A stretch of 64,000 nucleotides of DNA from Bdellovibrionales bacterium (GCA_016713885.1 JADJOF010000002.1:1-64000); one strand, 5' to 3'. Positions 47,362 through 57,594 are shown, counted from the first letter of the stretch. Numbers and translations: made by a program. The notes: generated by a model from the sequence alone, not told the origin.

Positions 47362-48846
47362 ATGAATCTTGGCCAATCTCCTAACGGCAAAACCTTTAAA
47401 CGTGCACTGCTGGGGCGTCGTCGACGACTGGCTGTGCAGAGCGCTGTTGCATTTGGCTTTCTTCTCGCAGGTCTCTTCCTGAGTGTTCGTTCCGACGCAT
47501 CTGATATTGAGTGGGGCGGTCTTTATCGCTTTGAAGGTTTACGTTTCAACAATCCCGAATTGAACGGTGCGAAAGCCGATAAGGCCTATATGCTGCATCA
47601 TTTGATTTTGGCTCCGAAGGTCGTCGTGGCGGATGGCATGACGGTTCATGGACGCTTTGACCTTTTGAACAACGCGGGTTTTGGCACAAACAACCAGGCC
47701 GGCGAATTCATCGGTAAAGGTGTAGGCACGGGAACGCCGACTTCGGCCGACAATTCAAATGTGCTCTCGAAAAATCAGGAGGCTGGCGGCCTTGCCGTTT
47801 CGCAACTGTATTTCTCTTGGAATCAAGAGTTCGGTCAGTTGATTGCCGGCCGTGCACCGATGCATTTCGGTCTTGGCACGTGGTTTAACTCGGGTCGTGG
47901 CGACTTCGACCACTATCTTTCGACTTTGGATATGGTCGGTTACAAGATTGTGACCGGAAATATGTTCTTCATGCCGATGATTGGAAAAGTGAACGAGGGC
48001 AACATCGATAAAGAAGACGATGTGAACGACTATATCCTACACGTTCAATACGACAATCCGGAAACAGACCTGTCGCTGGGCCTTCTCTATCAAATCCGTG
48101 TTGGCAGTGGAAACGATATCGTCAGCAATAGTTCCTACATGGGCGGCACTGGCTCAACAAAGACCGGCGATTACAAACACAACTATATTGGACTCTTCAC
48201 ATCGCAGAAAATGGCTGAGATGTCGGTTGGAGTTGAAGTTGGCATGTTGAGCGGCGACACCGGCGTTAAAACGGCGACGAATCAAGACGTCAAACTGAAC
48301 GGGTTTGGTGTTGCTGGTGAATTGGGTTGGGCTCCGACCGATTCGAAGTGGTCGACGAAGCTTCTTGCTGGTTTTGCGTCGGGCGATGATCCGGGTTCGA
48401 ACGATACCCAAGAGGGTATGGTCATGCATCGCAACTATCGCGTTGGTATGTTGATGTTCACGCACCCAATGGGTCAGCGCGATTTCTTCCGCACAGGGCT
48501 CTATCGCAATACGGCAACCTCGGTGGCTTCGCAGATCGATACCGAAGCGATTTCAAACGCTCTCTATATCGCGCCAAGCGTGAAGTACAAATCGAACGAC
48601 AAGTGGAGCTATGGGGCAACTCTGGTTACGGGTCGTTTGAATAAGGAGCCGATCGCCGGTGGCAGCACCGCGAGTGATTTGGGCTATGAAGTGGATTTAA
48701 ATATGACGTGGACTCCATTTGATCGTTTCACATGGACTACGGAAATGGGCTTGTTTGCTCCGGGTGAAACCTGGAAGGCTGGCTCCGCGGGCTTGGAAAA
48801 CTCGTTCGCGTATGGACTTATGACCAAGGCCGCTGTTCGTTTTTGA
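47362..48846 (+). CDS. Outer-membrane beta-barrel (porin-like) protein
   Basis: Start ATG at 47362 with AAAGGATC upstream gives 494 aa; the longer upstream frame is unlikely. A signal peptide (LAVQSAVAFGFLLAGLFLSV) ends near SDASDIEW. The mature protein is rich in alternating aromatic/polar strands (WGGLYRFEGLRFNN; FDYLHVQYDNPETDLSLGLL-type patterns) and Gly-Asn turns, and ends AYGLMTKAAVRF with a C-terminal Phe, the classic outer-membrane targeting signal. It most likely folds as a 16- to 18-strand barrel. The transported substrate is unknown. Own terminator downstream. Confidence 0.75.
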   Translation: MNLGQSPNGKTFKRALLGRRRRLAVQSAVAFGFLLAGLFLSVRSDASDIEWGGLYRFEGLRFNNPELNGAKADKAYMLHHLILAPKVVVADGMTVHGRFDLLNNAGFGTNNQAGEFIGKGVGTGTPTSADNSNVLSKNQEAGGLAVSQLYFSWNQEFGQLIAGRAPMHFGLGTWFNSGRGDFDHYLSTLDMVGYKIVTGNMFFMPMIGKVNEGNIDKEDDVNDYILHVQYDNPETDLSLGLLYQIRVGSGNDIVSNSSYMGGTGSTKTGDYKHNYIGLFTSQKMAEMSVGVEVGMLSGDTGVKTATNQDVKLNGFGVAGELGWAPTDSKWSTKLLAGFASGDDPGSNDTQEGMVMHRNYRVGMLMFTHPMGQRDFFRTGLYRNTATSVASQIDTEAISNALYIAPSVKYKSNDKWSYGATLVTGRLNKEPIAGGSTASDLGYEVDLNMTWTPFDRFTWTTEMGLFAPGETWKAGSAGLENSFAYGLMTKAAVRF

Positions 48847-48923
48847 TCGCAGCTTGAATGCATCTTTGATTTTGCAGCTTGATTACAACTTGAAAGCAGC
48901 TTGACCGAATGGCGGAGCAGGGC

Positions 48924-48954
48924 CCCTGGAGGAGAAATCCTCCAGGGTTTTTTT
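48924..48954 (+). terminator. Rho-independent terminator of OM barrel gene
   Basis: Perfect 10-bp stem CCCTGGAGGA / TCCTCCAGGG with a GAAA tetraloop and T7. Just upstream, the 9-mer GCAGCTTGA occurs three times between 48850 and 48905, of unknown meaning. Confidence 0.9.
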
Positions 48955-48957
48955 CTC

Positions 48958-50478
48958 TTAGATACCGCGACCTGATGTCGCAGGAACACTTGAGCTATTA
49001 AAGAGTTGGCGCGGGAGGCTCGGCGGCGGTGATGTCGGAATCACGAAGCCACTATTTGTGCGACCGCTCGAGCTTTGGCTGCGGACCGTTCCAAGATCGG
49101 TTGGGATGACGATGTCAGATCCCATGGCCGGCGATGAAATCGTACCGGTGAATGAGCGACCAGAGAGGTTGGCGAGCTGCTGAGACTCTGGGTTGAGTGC
49201 CGCGATCATCATGTTGCGCATGTTGGTGAATGGTGACGTGAACTCACGGTAGTCTTCGGCCGTCAGGAATCCCATTTGGCGATAGGCCTGAAGTGGGGCG
49301 ATGAACTGGTTACCGATCTCTGAGTTCATTTGGTTGGCGAGTTGGGTGTGCATCATGCGAGCGTTGTTCCACTCTTGTGCGGCCCACATATTTGTCGGAT
49401 CACGCTTGTATTCAGCCCAAGATGAGCGCATTTGATCGCGAACTGAACGAACGTCATCTTCCATCTCACGGCTCTTCTGTGCGGTTTGTCCGCCAGTTTT
49501 CAGAGCCGAAAGTTCGCCGATCAGCTTTGAGATGTCGTTGTTGTATCCGCCGCGACGGTTTGTGCCGAGGTCATTGGCCGAGGCCAGTTCGAGTACGATT
49601 TCAGACGCTTCTTCCGCTGCCTCGATGCCTTCGTTCTGCTTCGATTCGTCAGTCGAAAGAGTCATTTCTTTGATCAGCTTACGAAGCGGGCCACGAACGA
49701 TCTCTTTGATGTTCGCAAGGACTTGCTTACCTTCCATGTCGTCGTCGAAGTCATCACGCGATCGACGGCTGACTTTGCGGTCTTTCTTTTTGTCGAGCTT
49801 GTCGGCGTCAGCCAAACGGTCAAGCCAGCAGCGAAGCTTTTCGCTATTCTTGATGCGCTCGCCAGTTTTATCCAACGTACAGTTCTTAACGCCATCGGCG
49901 ATTCGTTTCTGTTCGCGCGCTTTCTCTTCAGCATCCTTCTCATCGCGACCAGAGTTTTCGCTCATCTGTTCTTGTTTAGCGTCGGCGCATGAAAGCTTGT
50001 TCTCTTTTCGCTGTTCTTTGACGAGGGTTGTAACAAGTGAGTCGACGCTGCCCTTGTTTTTAAAGAGCTCATGGAGCTGGCCTTTTTTCGTCGTTGGATC
50101 ACTCCAATCCGACGTTCCTGTTCGCTTGAACGTGATTTCAGTGTAGCTCACGCCACCGCGCTGAATCTCTTCGTAGTGAACCTGATAAGTGTCGCCACAG
50201 ATCTTCTTGTCCTCGTCATCCGATGGAAGACGGGGCTTTGCCGTTTCTGGTTTCGCAGCCTCTGGTTTTGGCCCTTCGGCTTTGACCACTAAAATGGCTG
50301 GAGTTTGTGAATTTGGTTTTGCGTCTCCAGAGGCCTGAGAAGGAGTCGCTGCCTTTCCGGCCGGAACAGACTCAGACGCAAGTGAACTTGCGTTCATGCT
50401 CTGCACGCCCCAATTCATATTGGCAGCGAGAGCGATAAAAAGACCGGCCTTCAGGGCTGTTTGAGAATTGAGTTTCAT
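48958..50478 (-). CDS. Secreted/periplasmic protein of unknown function
   Basis: A 506-aa protein with a strong ribosome site (GGAGGAGTTT before ATG 50478). A signal-like N-terminus (TALKAGLFIALAANMNWG) is followed by a Pro/Ala/Lys linker (EGPKPEAAKPETAKPRLPSD) and a highly charged helical middle (DKKKDRKVSRRSRDDFDDDM). The C-terminus is Ser/Pro/Gly-rich low complexity. Four Cys may form disulfides. It looks like a structural or scaffold protein of the envelope. No family recognised. It ends 4 bases from the terminator of the convergent barrel gene. Confidence 0.65.
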   Translation of the reverse strand: MKLNSQTALKAGLFIALAANMNWGVQSMNASSLASESVPAGKAATPSQASGDAKPNSQTPAILVVKAEGPKPEAAKPETAKPRLPSDDEDKKICGDTYQVHYEEIQRGGVSYTEITFKRTGTSDWSDPTTKKGQLHELFKNKGSVDSLVTTLVKEQRKENKLSCADAKQEQMSENSGRDEKDAEEKAREQKRIADGVKNCTLDKTGERIKNSEKLRCWLDRLADADKLDKKKDRKVSRRSRDDFDDDMEGKQVLANIKEIVRGPLRKLIKEMTLSTDESKQNEGIEAAEEASEIVLELASANDLGTNRRGGYNNDISKLIGELSALKTGGQTAQKSREMEDDVRSVRDQMRSSWAEYKRDPTNMWAAQEWNNARMMHTQLANQMNSEIGNQFIAPLQAYRQMGFLTAEDYREFTSPFTNMRNMMIAALNPESQQLANLSGRSFTGTISSPAMGSDIVIPTDLGTVRSQSSSGRTNSGFVIPTSPPPSLPRQLFNSSSVPATSGRGI

Positions 50479-50698
50479 AAACTCCTCCTACGGGCACTCC
50501 ATAGCGAAGTGTCCACATATCACTAGATCAAGACTCGAGCCGCGGCCGTGGCACGGGCCGGAATAAGCCATAAGGTATTGAAAATACTGATGTTGTGGCA
50601 GCTCATCGGCGCCTTTTTAAGAGGACTATGCCAACGGTAAAAGTGGCGTCAGTATTCGTACAGTGGGCCGTCTCGAGCTGAATCGGGTGTGATATCGA

Positions 50699-52020
50699 GT
50701 GTTTGGACTGTCTAGATTCCTAACGGGCGTGGCGTCGAAATTGGGTTCTATGTTATACCGCCGCATGCGTTTAAAGTTCCCGCCCGCTCCAAAGGCCATT
50801 TATTTTGAGCAGAACACCACTCCGGCTGAGTGGGGGAGTTGGCATTGGCAGCTCAGGCGCTCGCTTAAAAGTCGCGCGGACTTTGAACGTGTGTTCAATT
50901 TAGCAGACGAGGAGAGCGCTGCGTTTTCTGGAAGTGGCGAACTCCAGGCGTTTCAAATTCGCACCACTCCTTACTATGCGTCGCTGGCCTCGATGGCTGA
51001 ACCGCTCGATCCGATCCGCCTCATCTTTATGCCTCGCAAAGAAGAGCTTTCATTCGGTGTTCAGGATCAGCTGGATCCGCTCGGTGAGAAAAAGAACAAT
51101 CCTGCGCCTCGACTCATTCATCGCTATCCCGATCGAGTTTTGTTTTTAGTGACTGATTTTTGTTCTGTCTATTGTCGGTACTGTACGCGAAAGCACTTCA
51201 CTGGCGGCGAGCAGTCGTTCGCACGCGAGGACGATTACGTGAAAGCGCTTCAGTATATTTCTGCGCATCCTGAGATTCGCGAGGTGATTCTTTCTGGTGG
51301 AGATCCGCTGACGTTGTCCGACGACGTGCTGGCGAAAGTGCTCACGGATATTCGTCGAATCGATCATGTCGAGATTATCCGCATTGGCAGTCGTATGCCT
51401 GTCGTGAACCCCATGCGAATCACGTCAGAGCTCGCCGCGCTTTTGAGGTCAGTCAAACCTGTCTATATGATGACGCATTTCAATCACCCGCGTGAATTGA
51501 CGGCTGAGGCGGCAGAAGGGCTTGAGCGACTGGTCGACCACGGAGTCCCGGTTTTCAATCAGATGGTGCTTTTGAACGGTGTGAACAATGACCCGCGAAT
51601 TGTGCAGGCGCTTTCGCGCAGACTCCTGTATTTGCGGGTAAAACCCTATTACATGTTTCAGTGTGACCCGTCACAAGGGACCGATCACCTGCGGACAAGT
51701 ATTGACGAGAGTCTTGAAATTCAGCGAGCCCTTTGGGGAACGCTCTCGGGACTCGCGATGCCGACCTACTCCGTCGACATTCCTGATGGGGAGGCAAGAC
51801 GACGCTTGCGCCTGATTTTGAACTTCGCGATCAGCGCAAGGGCACGGTCGAGTCGGGCATCACGCGAGTCTATCGCGGATGGGATGGAGTGCAGGCCGAG
51901 TATAAGAGTCCGCCGCTTGAACGCAGACGGACTCCACTTGATGCAGAGGTTTATGCGGACGAATGGGCGACGCTTTTACGCCGCACTTCTACGCCGCCGA
52001 CCCGCTCAGCACACTCTTGA
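50699..52020 (+). CDS. Lysine 2,3-aminomutase family radical SAM enzyme (one frameshift)
   Basis: About 440 aa once repaired. The radical SAM cluster motif is CSVYCRYCTRKHF (CX3CX2C), with VILSGGDPLTL following. In family enzymes a Lys in PGGGGK-type sequence near the C-terminus binds PLP. Here the frame breaks exactly there. The G4 run 51788-51791 needs one more G to give DIPDGGGKTTLAPDFELRD and continue to a stop at 52018-52020 (ending STPPTRSAHS). Without repair the PLP Lys is lost. KamA interconverts alpha- and beta-lysine; the shorter EpmB acts on EF-P. Length favours the KamA type. No other lysine-degradation genes adjoin. Start at GTG 50699 is uncertain; ATG 50750 is an alternative. 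Confidence 0.85.
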
Positions 52021-53656
52021 TCTCTTTGACGACATTTTTGATCGAGTCGGATTGATTGCCAATTTGCGAGGCTTCCGCTTCTGTTTTGGCGCTCGTTTGG
52101 CTCGCCTGTAGTGAGACCTGTTCAAGCTGGGCCATAGCCTTTGAGATCTCGTTGACACCGATCGCTTGTTCTTTCGTGGCGACAGCGAAGTAGTCCACAA
52201 CCGCGGTCAGTTCATTGGCGTCGTTGAGAATTTGGTCAAAGGAGCGGCCGCAGGCCTGTGATTTTAGATGCCCGTCTTGAACGGTATGATTGGCGCTTTC
52301 AATTAGCACCGACACACGCTGACGGTTGTCGTTCACAATCCGATTTACTCGGTCAACGCTTGAGGTGAGCATCGTATTGATCTCTTGCGCGGCCTTTCCT
52401 GATAGCTGTGCGAGTGAGCCGATCTCTTCAGCTACAACGGCGAAGCCTTTTCCATGTTCGCCTGCGCGAGCGGCTTCAACCGAAGCGTTGAATGAAAGCA
52501 GCTTGGTTTGAAATACGATGTCATTGATCACTTTTGTCTTTTCGTTGATATCAGCGATCACTCTCGTGATTTCCTCAATCTCACGATTTGAGACTTCGAT
52601 CGCTTCACTGATGGCGCTGGTTGCTGATTTGATCTCATTGATTGATTGTGAGACGTCAGCGACGGTTTTCCGACCTTCACCGACTGCGCTCTGAGTGCGA
52701 ACTGCGAGCGCTTTTGATTGCTCCGCATTCTGGGCATTGTGATTGACTGTGGAGTTGATCTCATCGATTGCGACCAGAGTCTGTTGAAGGGCCGAGGCTT
52801 GGGTGTCGATCGAGCTGCGAAGATCTTGGCTTGATTTAAAGATCTCTTGGGACGAGTTCACCATAGTCTCTGAACCCTGATTGAGTTGCTGAATTGTTGA
52901 ATCGAGAACCTTGAGTGGCCGTCTTAACACCAGAAAACTTATCAATAAGCTGAGGCTGGCAATTCCTGATCCCCAGCCGGCAATATTGACGGTCGTCTCT
53001 TTTACTGCGGCTTCAACTGGTGCAAGTGATGATACAATTGCAAAGGCGCCCTTCAGATCACCGTCTTTCATGTTCTCCATCGAGCGGCCAAGAATGTCTT
53101 TTCCGTTGCCCCATGGCGAAGTCGCAGGGGTTCCGTGGCAATGAAGGCAACCCTGTGCTTCGGCGAGGCGAACGGGTTTGATTGTGAGCTGAAACATTCC
53201 GTCTTCTGACTTCTCGGTGATTTCTTTTAAATTTGGGTCAGCTGCAAATCGTTCCAGGTACTGAGACTCACGTGCAGTCGGCTTGTTTTTCTCATTTCGT
53301 GGGTTATTGACAAAAACTCGAAATTGAAACCCATCCTTGTCGGCACCTTCTTGCCCCACCCGAAACGCCGCATAGACTGGAACGGCTTTGAGAACAAGCT
53401 TGCGACTTTCGTCGCTCAGATTGCCATCGGGATGATCATGCTTCACTTGCTCGATGATATTCTTGAGGACGCCCATTTCGGCGACGTAAGATCTGGCGGC
53501 TTCAACTCGAGAGAGGATGGCTCGAGATTTCTCCACAAGGCTGCGCTCACCATTACTCCGAAGCTCGACTACACTGACATAAATTGAGACAGTGGTGGCG
53601 GCAGCGAGCCCTAGACCTATGGTTAAAAGCACTCGAGATTGAAAATTGAGTCCCAT
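51989..53656 (-). CDS. Heme-binding methyl-accepting chemotaxis protein
   Basis: A 555-aa receptor. One N-terminal membrane helix (VLLTIGLGLAAATTVSIYVS) leads to a periplasmic domain of the DUF3365/Tll0287 kind that carries a c-type heme site, GCLHCHGTP (CxxCH), followed by a second helix (IAGWGSGIASLSLLISFLVL). The cytoplasmic signalling domain has the hairpin tip ETKLLSFNASVEAARAGEHG-type sequence (FNASVEAARAGEHGKGFAVV). It could sense redox state, gas or small ligand through heme. It is convergent with kamA (32-base overlap) and divergent from the chemotaxis operon, so it is a likely input to it. Confidence 0.9.
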   Translation of the reverse strand: MGLNFQSRVLLTIGLGLAAATTVSIYVSVVELRSNGERSLVEKSRAILSRVEAARSYVAEMGVLKNIIEQVKHDHPDGNLSDESRKLVLKAVPVYAAFRVGQEGADKDGFQFRVFVNNPRNEKNKPTARESQYLERFAADPNLKEITEKSEDGMFQLTIKPVRLAEAQGCLHCHGTPATSPWGNGKDILGRSMENMKDGDLKGAFAIVSSLAPVEAAVKETTVNIAGWGSGIASLSLLISFLVLRRPLKVLDSTIQQLNQGSETMVNSSQEIFKSSQDLRSSIDTQASALQQTLVAIDEINSTVNHNAQNAEQSKALAVRTQSAVGEGRKTVADVSQSINEIKSATSAISEAIEVSNREIEEITRVIADINEKTKVINDIVFQTKLLSFNASVEAARAGEHGKGFAVVAEEIGSLAQLSGKAAQEINTMLTSSVDRVNRIVNDNRQRVSVLIESANHTVQDGHLKSQACGRSFDQILNDANELTAVVDYFAVATKEQAIGVNEISKAMAQLEQVSLQASQTSAKTEAEASQIGNQSDSIKNVVKEIKSVLSGSAA

Positions 53657-53703
53657 AAAAGCCGTGCCCTCTACATTTCTGCGTAAACGCGATGAGGTTA
53701 TTT

Positions 53704-53717
53704 CGGCGCCGGCGCCG
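53704..53717. repeat. 14-bp perfect palindrome upstream of chemotaxis operon
   Basis: CGGCGCCGGCGCCG lies in the 258-base gap between the divergent heme receptor and cheW. It could be a protein-binding site; no consensus known to me. Confidence 0.35.
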
Positions 53718-53960
53718 CTAACTCGATGGGGCTCGCCACTCTTTCAATAGGTCTTCACAATCTTAGGAGGCTCTTAACTCTGGTGAATGATATTGGGACT
53801 TTTTGTCGCCGCACTTTTTGCTTCGAATCGGTACAGAATCTAAAATGGGACCAAGTTGAGTCAGTTCGAGCGATCAAGATTAAGATTTAAATTTTAGAGT
53901 GTCTCAAATGTTGAGATGCGAGGCGCTTCTGCCGATGAATTTGAAGTCGGGAGGGCGAAG

Positions 53961-54452
53961 ATGAGTGAGATTGCCGCGTCAGTCGGTCTGCAGGATCGTG
54001 TTCGATATCTGTGCTTCTGTCTCGGAGAGGAGGAGTTCGCAATTCCACTGCTCCAAGTTAAGACTGTAACGGGACTGCCAGATGTTACTCGTGTTCCCAA
54101 CACGCCCGGGTACTTCATGGGTATTATGAATCTTCGCGGTCAGATTATTTCTGTTCTCGATCTCCGGAAAAAATTTAATGTGAAACCTGTCGATCGTGGT
54201 GAGACGGCCGTCATTATTGTTGAGGTTGGTTCACATCAGATCGGTTTGGTGGTCGACGCCATCAACTCCGTCTTGAGTCCGGCGCATGAAGAACTGCAGC
54301 CTCGTCCTGAAATGATGAACGGGAAGAGCTCGGAGTTTGTCACATCTGTCTATGCTATTGAAAAGCGAATTGTGCTGATCCTTGATGTTTTGAAGGCACT
54401 AGGAGCTGACGATAAACAAGCGATTGAGATGCTAGGATCCCGCGCAGCTTAG
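53961..54452 (+). CDS. cheW: Chemotaxis coupling protein CheW
   Basis: Start ATG at 53961 (MSEIAASVGLQDRVRYL) has GGGAGGGCGAAG directly upstream; the frame opens at 53916. About 163 aa, normal length. CheW SH3-like fold motifs: CFCLGEEEFAIPLLQV, VPNTPGYFMGIMNLRG and ISVLDLRKKF. It couples receptors to CheA. First gene of the cheW-mcp-cheA-cheR-cheB operon. Confidence 0.93.
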   Translation: MSEIAASVGLQDRVRYLCFCLGEEEFAIPLLQVKTVTGLPDVTRVPNTPGYFMGIMNLRGQIISVLDLRKKFNVKPVDRGETAVIIVEVGSHQIGLVVDAINSVLSPAHEELQPRPEMMNGKSSEFVTSVYAIEKRIVLILDVLKALGADDKQAIEMLGSRAA

Positions 54453-54487
54453 AACTCTACAACATGTGTCAACGAAGGGGACCGACA

Positions 54488-55825
54488 ATGAAGCTTTCAC
54501 TCCGCGTTCGATTGACGGCTGGTCTTCTGGCTGTTGCGCTTGTGGCGTCGGCAACGAGTGTTCTAATTGGACGAGCTTCGGTGTTGGGACACTTTAGTGC
54601 GCTTGCGTTGGTGGCATCGCTTGTCGGTCTATTCGCCATTTTTGTCGGCGTCAGTTTTGCGTTTGCGACTGCTTTTGAACGGTCAGCGAAAAGGGCGTTT
54701 CAGCGATTACAGGTTCAATTCGAACTTGAGACCGACCAACTCACGAATGTCAGTCAGTTTAATTCTGAGCTGCATGAACAGAACGCCATTCAATCTGCAG
54801 CAGCAACCGAAACGTCGGCAGCTGTTCATGAGCTGCAAGAAACTGTGCAGAAGAATAACGAAACGGCGAAACAAGCGCGTGTCTCTTCTGAAGCATCTCG
54901 CCTCGCCGCTGAAAATGGCCAGCAGTCGGTAGTGAATATGACCGCGGCATTTACTCAGTTGAGCGATACGGCTCGAAAATTGGTCGATGGTTTGAACGGA
55001 TCTTCGGCCAACCTGGATGAACTCGTCGCGTTGATAGGTCAGATTGGCGAAAAGACAAAGGCCATCGATGAGATTGTTTTTCAAACGCGGATCTTAAGTT
55101 TCAATGCCTCAGTTGAGGCTGCGAGAGCCGGTGAGCACGGCCGAGGCTTTGCAGTCGTTGCCGAAGAGGTTGGCTCACTGGCGCAAATGAGTGGTCGAGC
55201 AGCTGCAGAAATTAGTTCTATTCTGCGCCTTGGCGTTGAGAAGGCAAAGGCCGTGTCTGAGGCCGCAAGAAGCTCTGCAGATCGTTTGGTGGCAGAAACA
55301 AAAAGTAGTTCCGATATCGGGCTCAATCGTTCAGAGGAGTGCAAGACAGCGTTGACAGGAATTTTGCAGAGCGTGGAGCAAGTTAATCAAGCCATCGACA
55401 CCGTTTCGCGATCAACGGAGGAGCAAACAATTGGAATTGGCGAGATCGCGAAGGCGATCATGCAAATCGAATCGGCTAATATGAAGACCGCGCACGTCGT
55501 CGGAGAAATTGAAAGTGGTTTACAAAAAATGAAAAGCGCCGACCGGGAGCGCGTGGTTATCGTTCAAGATCTCCGAGAGCTGTTGCTCGGGAACAGCAAG
55601 CCGCAAAGCCCATCGACTGTGCCGCCCGTGAAAGTTGCGTCAACGCCTGTGGCAAAACCAGTGATAGTGCCGATGCCCAAGTCGAAACCAAATCCAAAGA
55701 CGAGTTCAAAGAGCGCAGCGTTGATCTCGATTCCTAAAATGGAGCGAGCGCCAGTGAACAAGCCAAAAAAAGTCGTCGGTATGGACTATCCCGACGCCTC
55801 TGACTCACGATTTGAGGAAGTTTAG
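54488..55825 (+). CDS. Methyl-accepting chemotaxis protein without a large sensor domain
   Basis: Start ATG at 54488 (MKLSLRVRLTAGLLAVALVA) with AAGGGGAC upstream, giving 445 aa. Two membrane helices separated by only a few residues leave no periplasmic sensor. The cytoplasmic part has the signalling tip FNASVEAARAGEHGRGFAVV and EEVGSLAQMSG. The C-terminus carries a Pro/Lys/Ser-rich tail (PKSKPNPKTSSKSAALISIP) and ends in DSRFEEV, not the usual CheR-binding NWETF. It may sense membrane state or act through other receptors. Operon-internal, 2-base gap to cheA. Confidence 0.88.
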   Translation: MKLSLRVRLTAGLLAVALVASATSVLIGRASVLGHFSALALVASLVGLFAIFVGVSFAFATAFERSAKRAFQRLQVQFELETDQLTNVSQFNSELHEQNAIQSAAATETSAAVHELQETVQKNNETAKQARVSSEASRLAAENGQQSVVNMTAAFTQLSDTARKLVDGLNGSSANLDELVALIGQIGEKTKAIDEIVFQTRILSFNASVEAARAGEHGRGFAVVAEEVGSLAQMSGRAAAEISSILRLGVEKAKAVSEAARSSADRLVAETKSSSDIGLNRSEECKTALTGILQSVEQVNQAIDTVSRSTEEQTIGIGEIAKAIMQIESANMKTAHVVGEIESGLQKMKSADRERVVIVQDLRELLLGNSKPQSPSTVPPVKVASTPVAKPVIVPMPKSKPNPKTSSKSAALISIPKMERAPVNKPKKVVGMDYPDASDSRFEEV

Positions 55826-55827
55826 AT

Positions 55828-57594
55828 ATGGATGAAATGGAAAAGGAGATGAAGCTCTGCTTCATCGAAGAAGGCAAACAGCTCTTAGAAGAAGCGGAAC
55901 AGTGCTTTCTTGATCTCGAAGGAGACCGAGAGTCTATTCCGACTCTCGAAAAACTTTTCCGCATCGCCCATAATATCAAGGGTACTTCGCGTGCGGTGGG
56001 GTTCTCTCAGGTTGCCGAGTTCACACATGAGTTTGAAAATCTATTGTTGCAGTTGAAAGAGGGCCGCCGTCATGTGACTCAGCCCTGCATCGACATTATG
56101 TTGGCCTGTAACGATGCTGTTAAAGTCATGATTGAGAGTTTGGCGCAAAACCTTGACGCTCAATTCGACAACTCTGAACTGATCGAGCGATTGAAGACGT
56201 ATATGGCGACTCCCGACAATGCTGAGGAAGCTCCAGTGGAGGTCGCAACGGAGCATGGTCTTTCAGACGACGTCACGCCGCGTGCGGAGCAGTTTGCAGA
56301 AATCCCGCTTTCGTTGGTTCGTCCAGCGGCTGATGTTCAGGAGTTGGCATCGCTGACGCCACCGACACCGCCCAAAGCCGCGGCACAGAATACGACTGCC
56401 GCTGCGATCCACGATGAATCTATTCGCGTGAGTCTTCAGCGCCTTGAAAAGCTGAGCGACTATATTGGCGAGCTTGTGATCCTGCAGACTGTCTTGGATC
56501 AACACTCATCAGAGCTCGCGTCGCCACTCTTGGTGCGCACCGTCTCGCAACTTGGAAAGCTTTCTAAAGAAATTCAGGACATCTCCCTCAGTTTACGGAT
56601 GATTCCGCTCAAGCAAACCTTTGCAAAACTCCAGCGCATTGTCCGTGATACCGGCCGGGCTCTCGGTAAGGAGATTGATTTGACGATTGACGGTGATCAG
56701 ACCGAGGTCGACAAGACAGTTCTAGAAAACTTAAGTGACCCCTTGGTGCACATTGTGCGCAATGCAATCGATCATGGTCTGGAGACGACGGATGAGCGAC
56801 TATCGGCGGGAAAGGATCGCGCTGGCAAGGTTTGGATTCGCGCTTTCCACAAGGGGAATAGCTTGGTCATCGAGGTTCAAGATGACGGTAAAGGTATCGA
56901 CCCGGGTCGATTGCGCGAGAAGGCGATAGCGAAAGGCTTGGTACGTGCTGACGCGCAGATGACTCGCGATGAGTGCATGTTGCTTCTGTTTAAGAACGGA
57001 TTTTCAACGAAAGATCAGGTGTCTGAGATTTCTGGTCGTGGTGTTGGACTTGATGTCGTGAAGACCAACGTCGAAAAAATGGGTGGTCAGATTCAGCTTG
57101 AATCGCAGCTTGGGAGCGGAAGTGTCTTTCGCATTGTGCTCCCTCTGACATTGGCGATCGTTGAGGGGCTTATTTGCGAGGTACGCGATGAGCGCTTCGT
57201 GGTGCCGTTATCGAGTGTTCGAGAAATCGTGAGAACGAAGGTCGGCGACGTGCATGCAGGTGCCGGTGGCGGTTGTACGATCAACTTGCGTGGCAAAGTG
57301 CTTCCTGTTTTTGACTTGGCCGCATTTCTGTCTCTCAAGAAAGAGGGTGCAGAAACAGAGAACACGCAACCTGTAATATTGGTCGCGGCTTCTCGAAATG
57401 GCGAGTTCGGTGTCATTATCGATGAGATTGTTCGGCAACAACAGATCGTGATCAAGAAATTGGGCCAAGAATTGGCGGGCAAGCGCGGTATTGTTGGCTC
57501 GGCAATTTTGGGTGACGGCAAACAGGCTCTGATTATTGATCTCAATGATCTCGTTGATAATCGAAAACGTACTCACGGTCAGCTCAGTGCATAA
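55828..57594 (+). CDS. cheA: Chemotaxis histidine kinase CheA
   Basis: A 588-aa protein. HPt domain with His48 (LFRIAHNIKGTSRAV), a short linker (no clear P2 CheY-binding domain), P3 dimerisation helices (SLQRLEKLSDYIGELVIL), an ATPase domain (HIVRNAIDHGLET, DDGKGIDPG, GRGVGLDVVKTNV) and a C-terminal CheW-like domain (LICEVRDERFVVPLSSVREI). It autophosphorylates and passes phosphate to receiver domains. The lack of P2 and of a nearby CheY suggests the fused receiver on the CheR protein and CheB are direct partners. Confidence 0.93.
   Translation: MDEMEKEMKLCFIEEGKQLLEEAEQCFLDLEGDRESIPTLEKLFRIAHNIKGTSRAVGFSQVAEFTHEFENLLLQLKEGRRHVTQPCIDIMLACNDAVKVMIESLAQNLDAQFDNSELIERLKTYMATPDNAEEAPVEVATEHGLSDDVTPRAEQFAEIPLSLVRPAADVQELASLTPPTPPKAAAQNTTAAAIHDESIRVSLQRLEKLSDYIGELVILQTVLDQHSSELASPLLVRTVSQLGKLSKEIQDISLSLRMIPLKQTFAKLQRIVRDTGRALGKEIDLTIDGDQTEVDKTVLENLSDPLVHIVRNAIDHGLETTDERLSAGKDRAGKVWIRAFHKGNSLVIEVQDDGKGIDPGRLREKAIAKGLVRADAQMTRDECMLLLFKNGFSTKDQVSEISGRGVGLDVVKTNVEKMGGQIQLESQLGSGSVFRIVLPLTLAIVEGLICEVRDERFVVPLSSVREIVRTKVGDVHAGAGGGCTINLRGKVLPVFDLAAFLSLKKEGAETENTQPVILVAASRNGEFGVIIDEIVRQQQIVIKKLGQELAGKRGIVGSAILGDGKQALIIDLNDLVDNRKRTHGQLSA

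Noticed and set aside
48850..48905. Three copies of GCAGCTTGA as a repeat array
   Set aside because: Too few and too short for a CRISPR or regulatory array; reported only as a note with the terminator.
49532..50146. 204-aa plus-strand frame
   Set aside because: Antisense to the charged middle of the secreted 506-aa protein; Ser/Leu/Arg-rich shadow.
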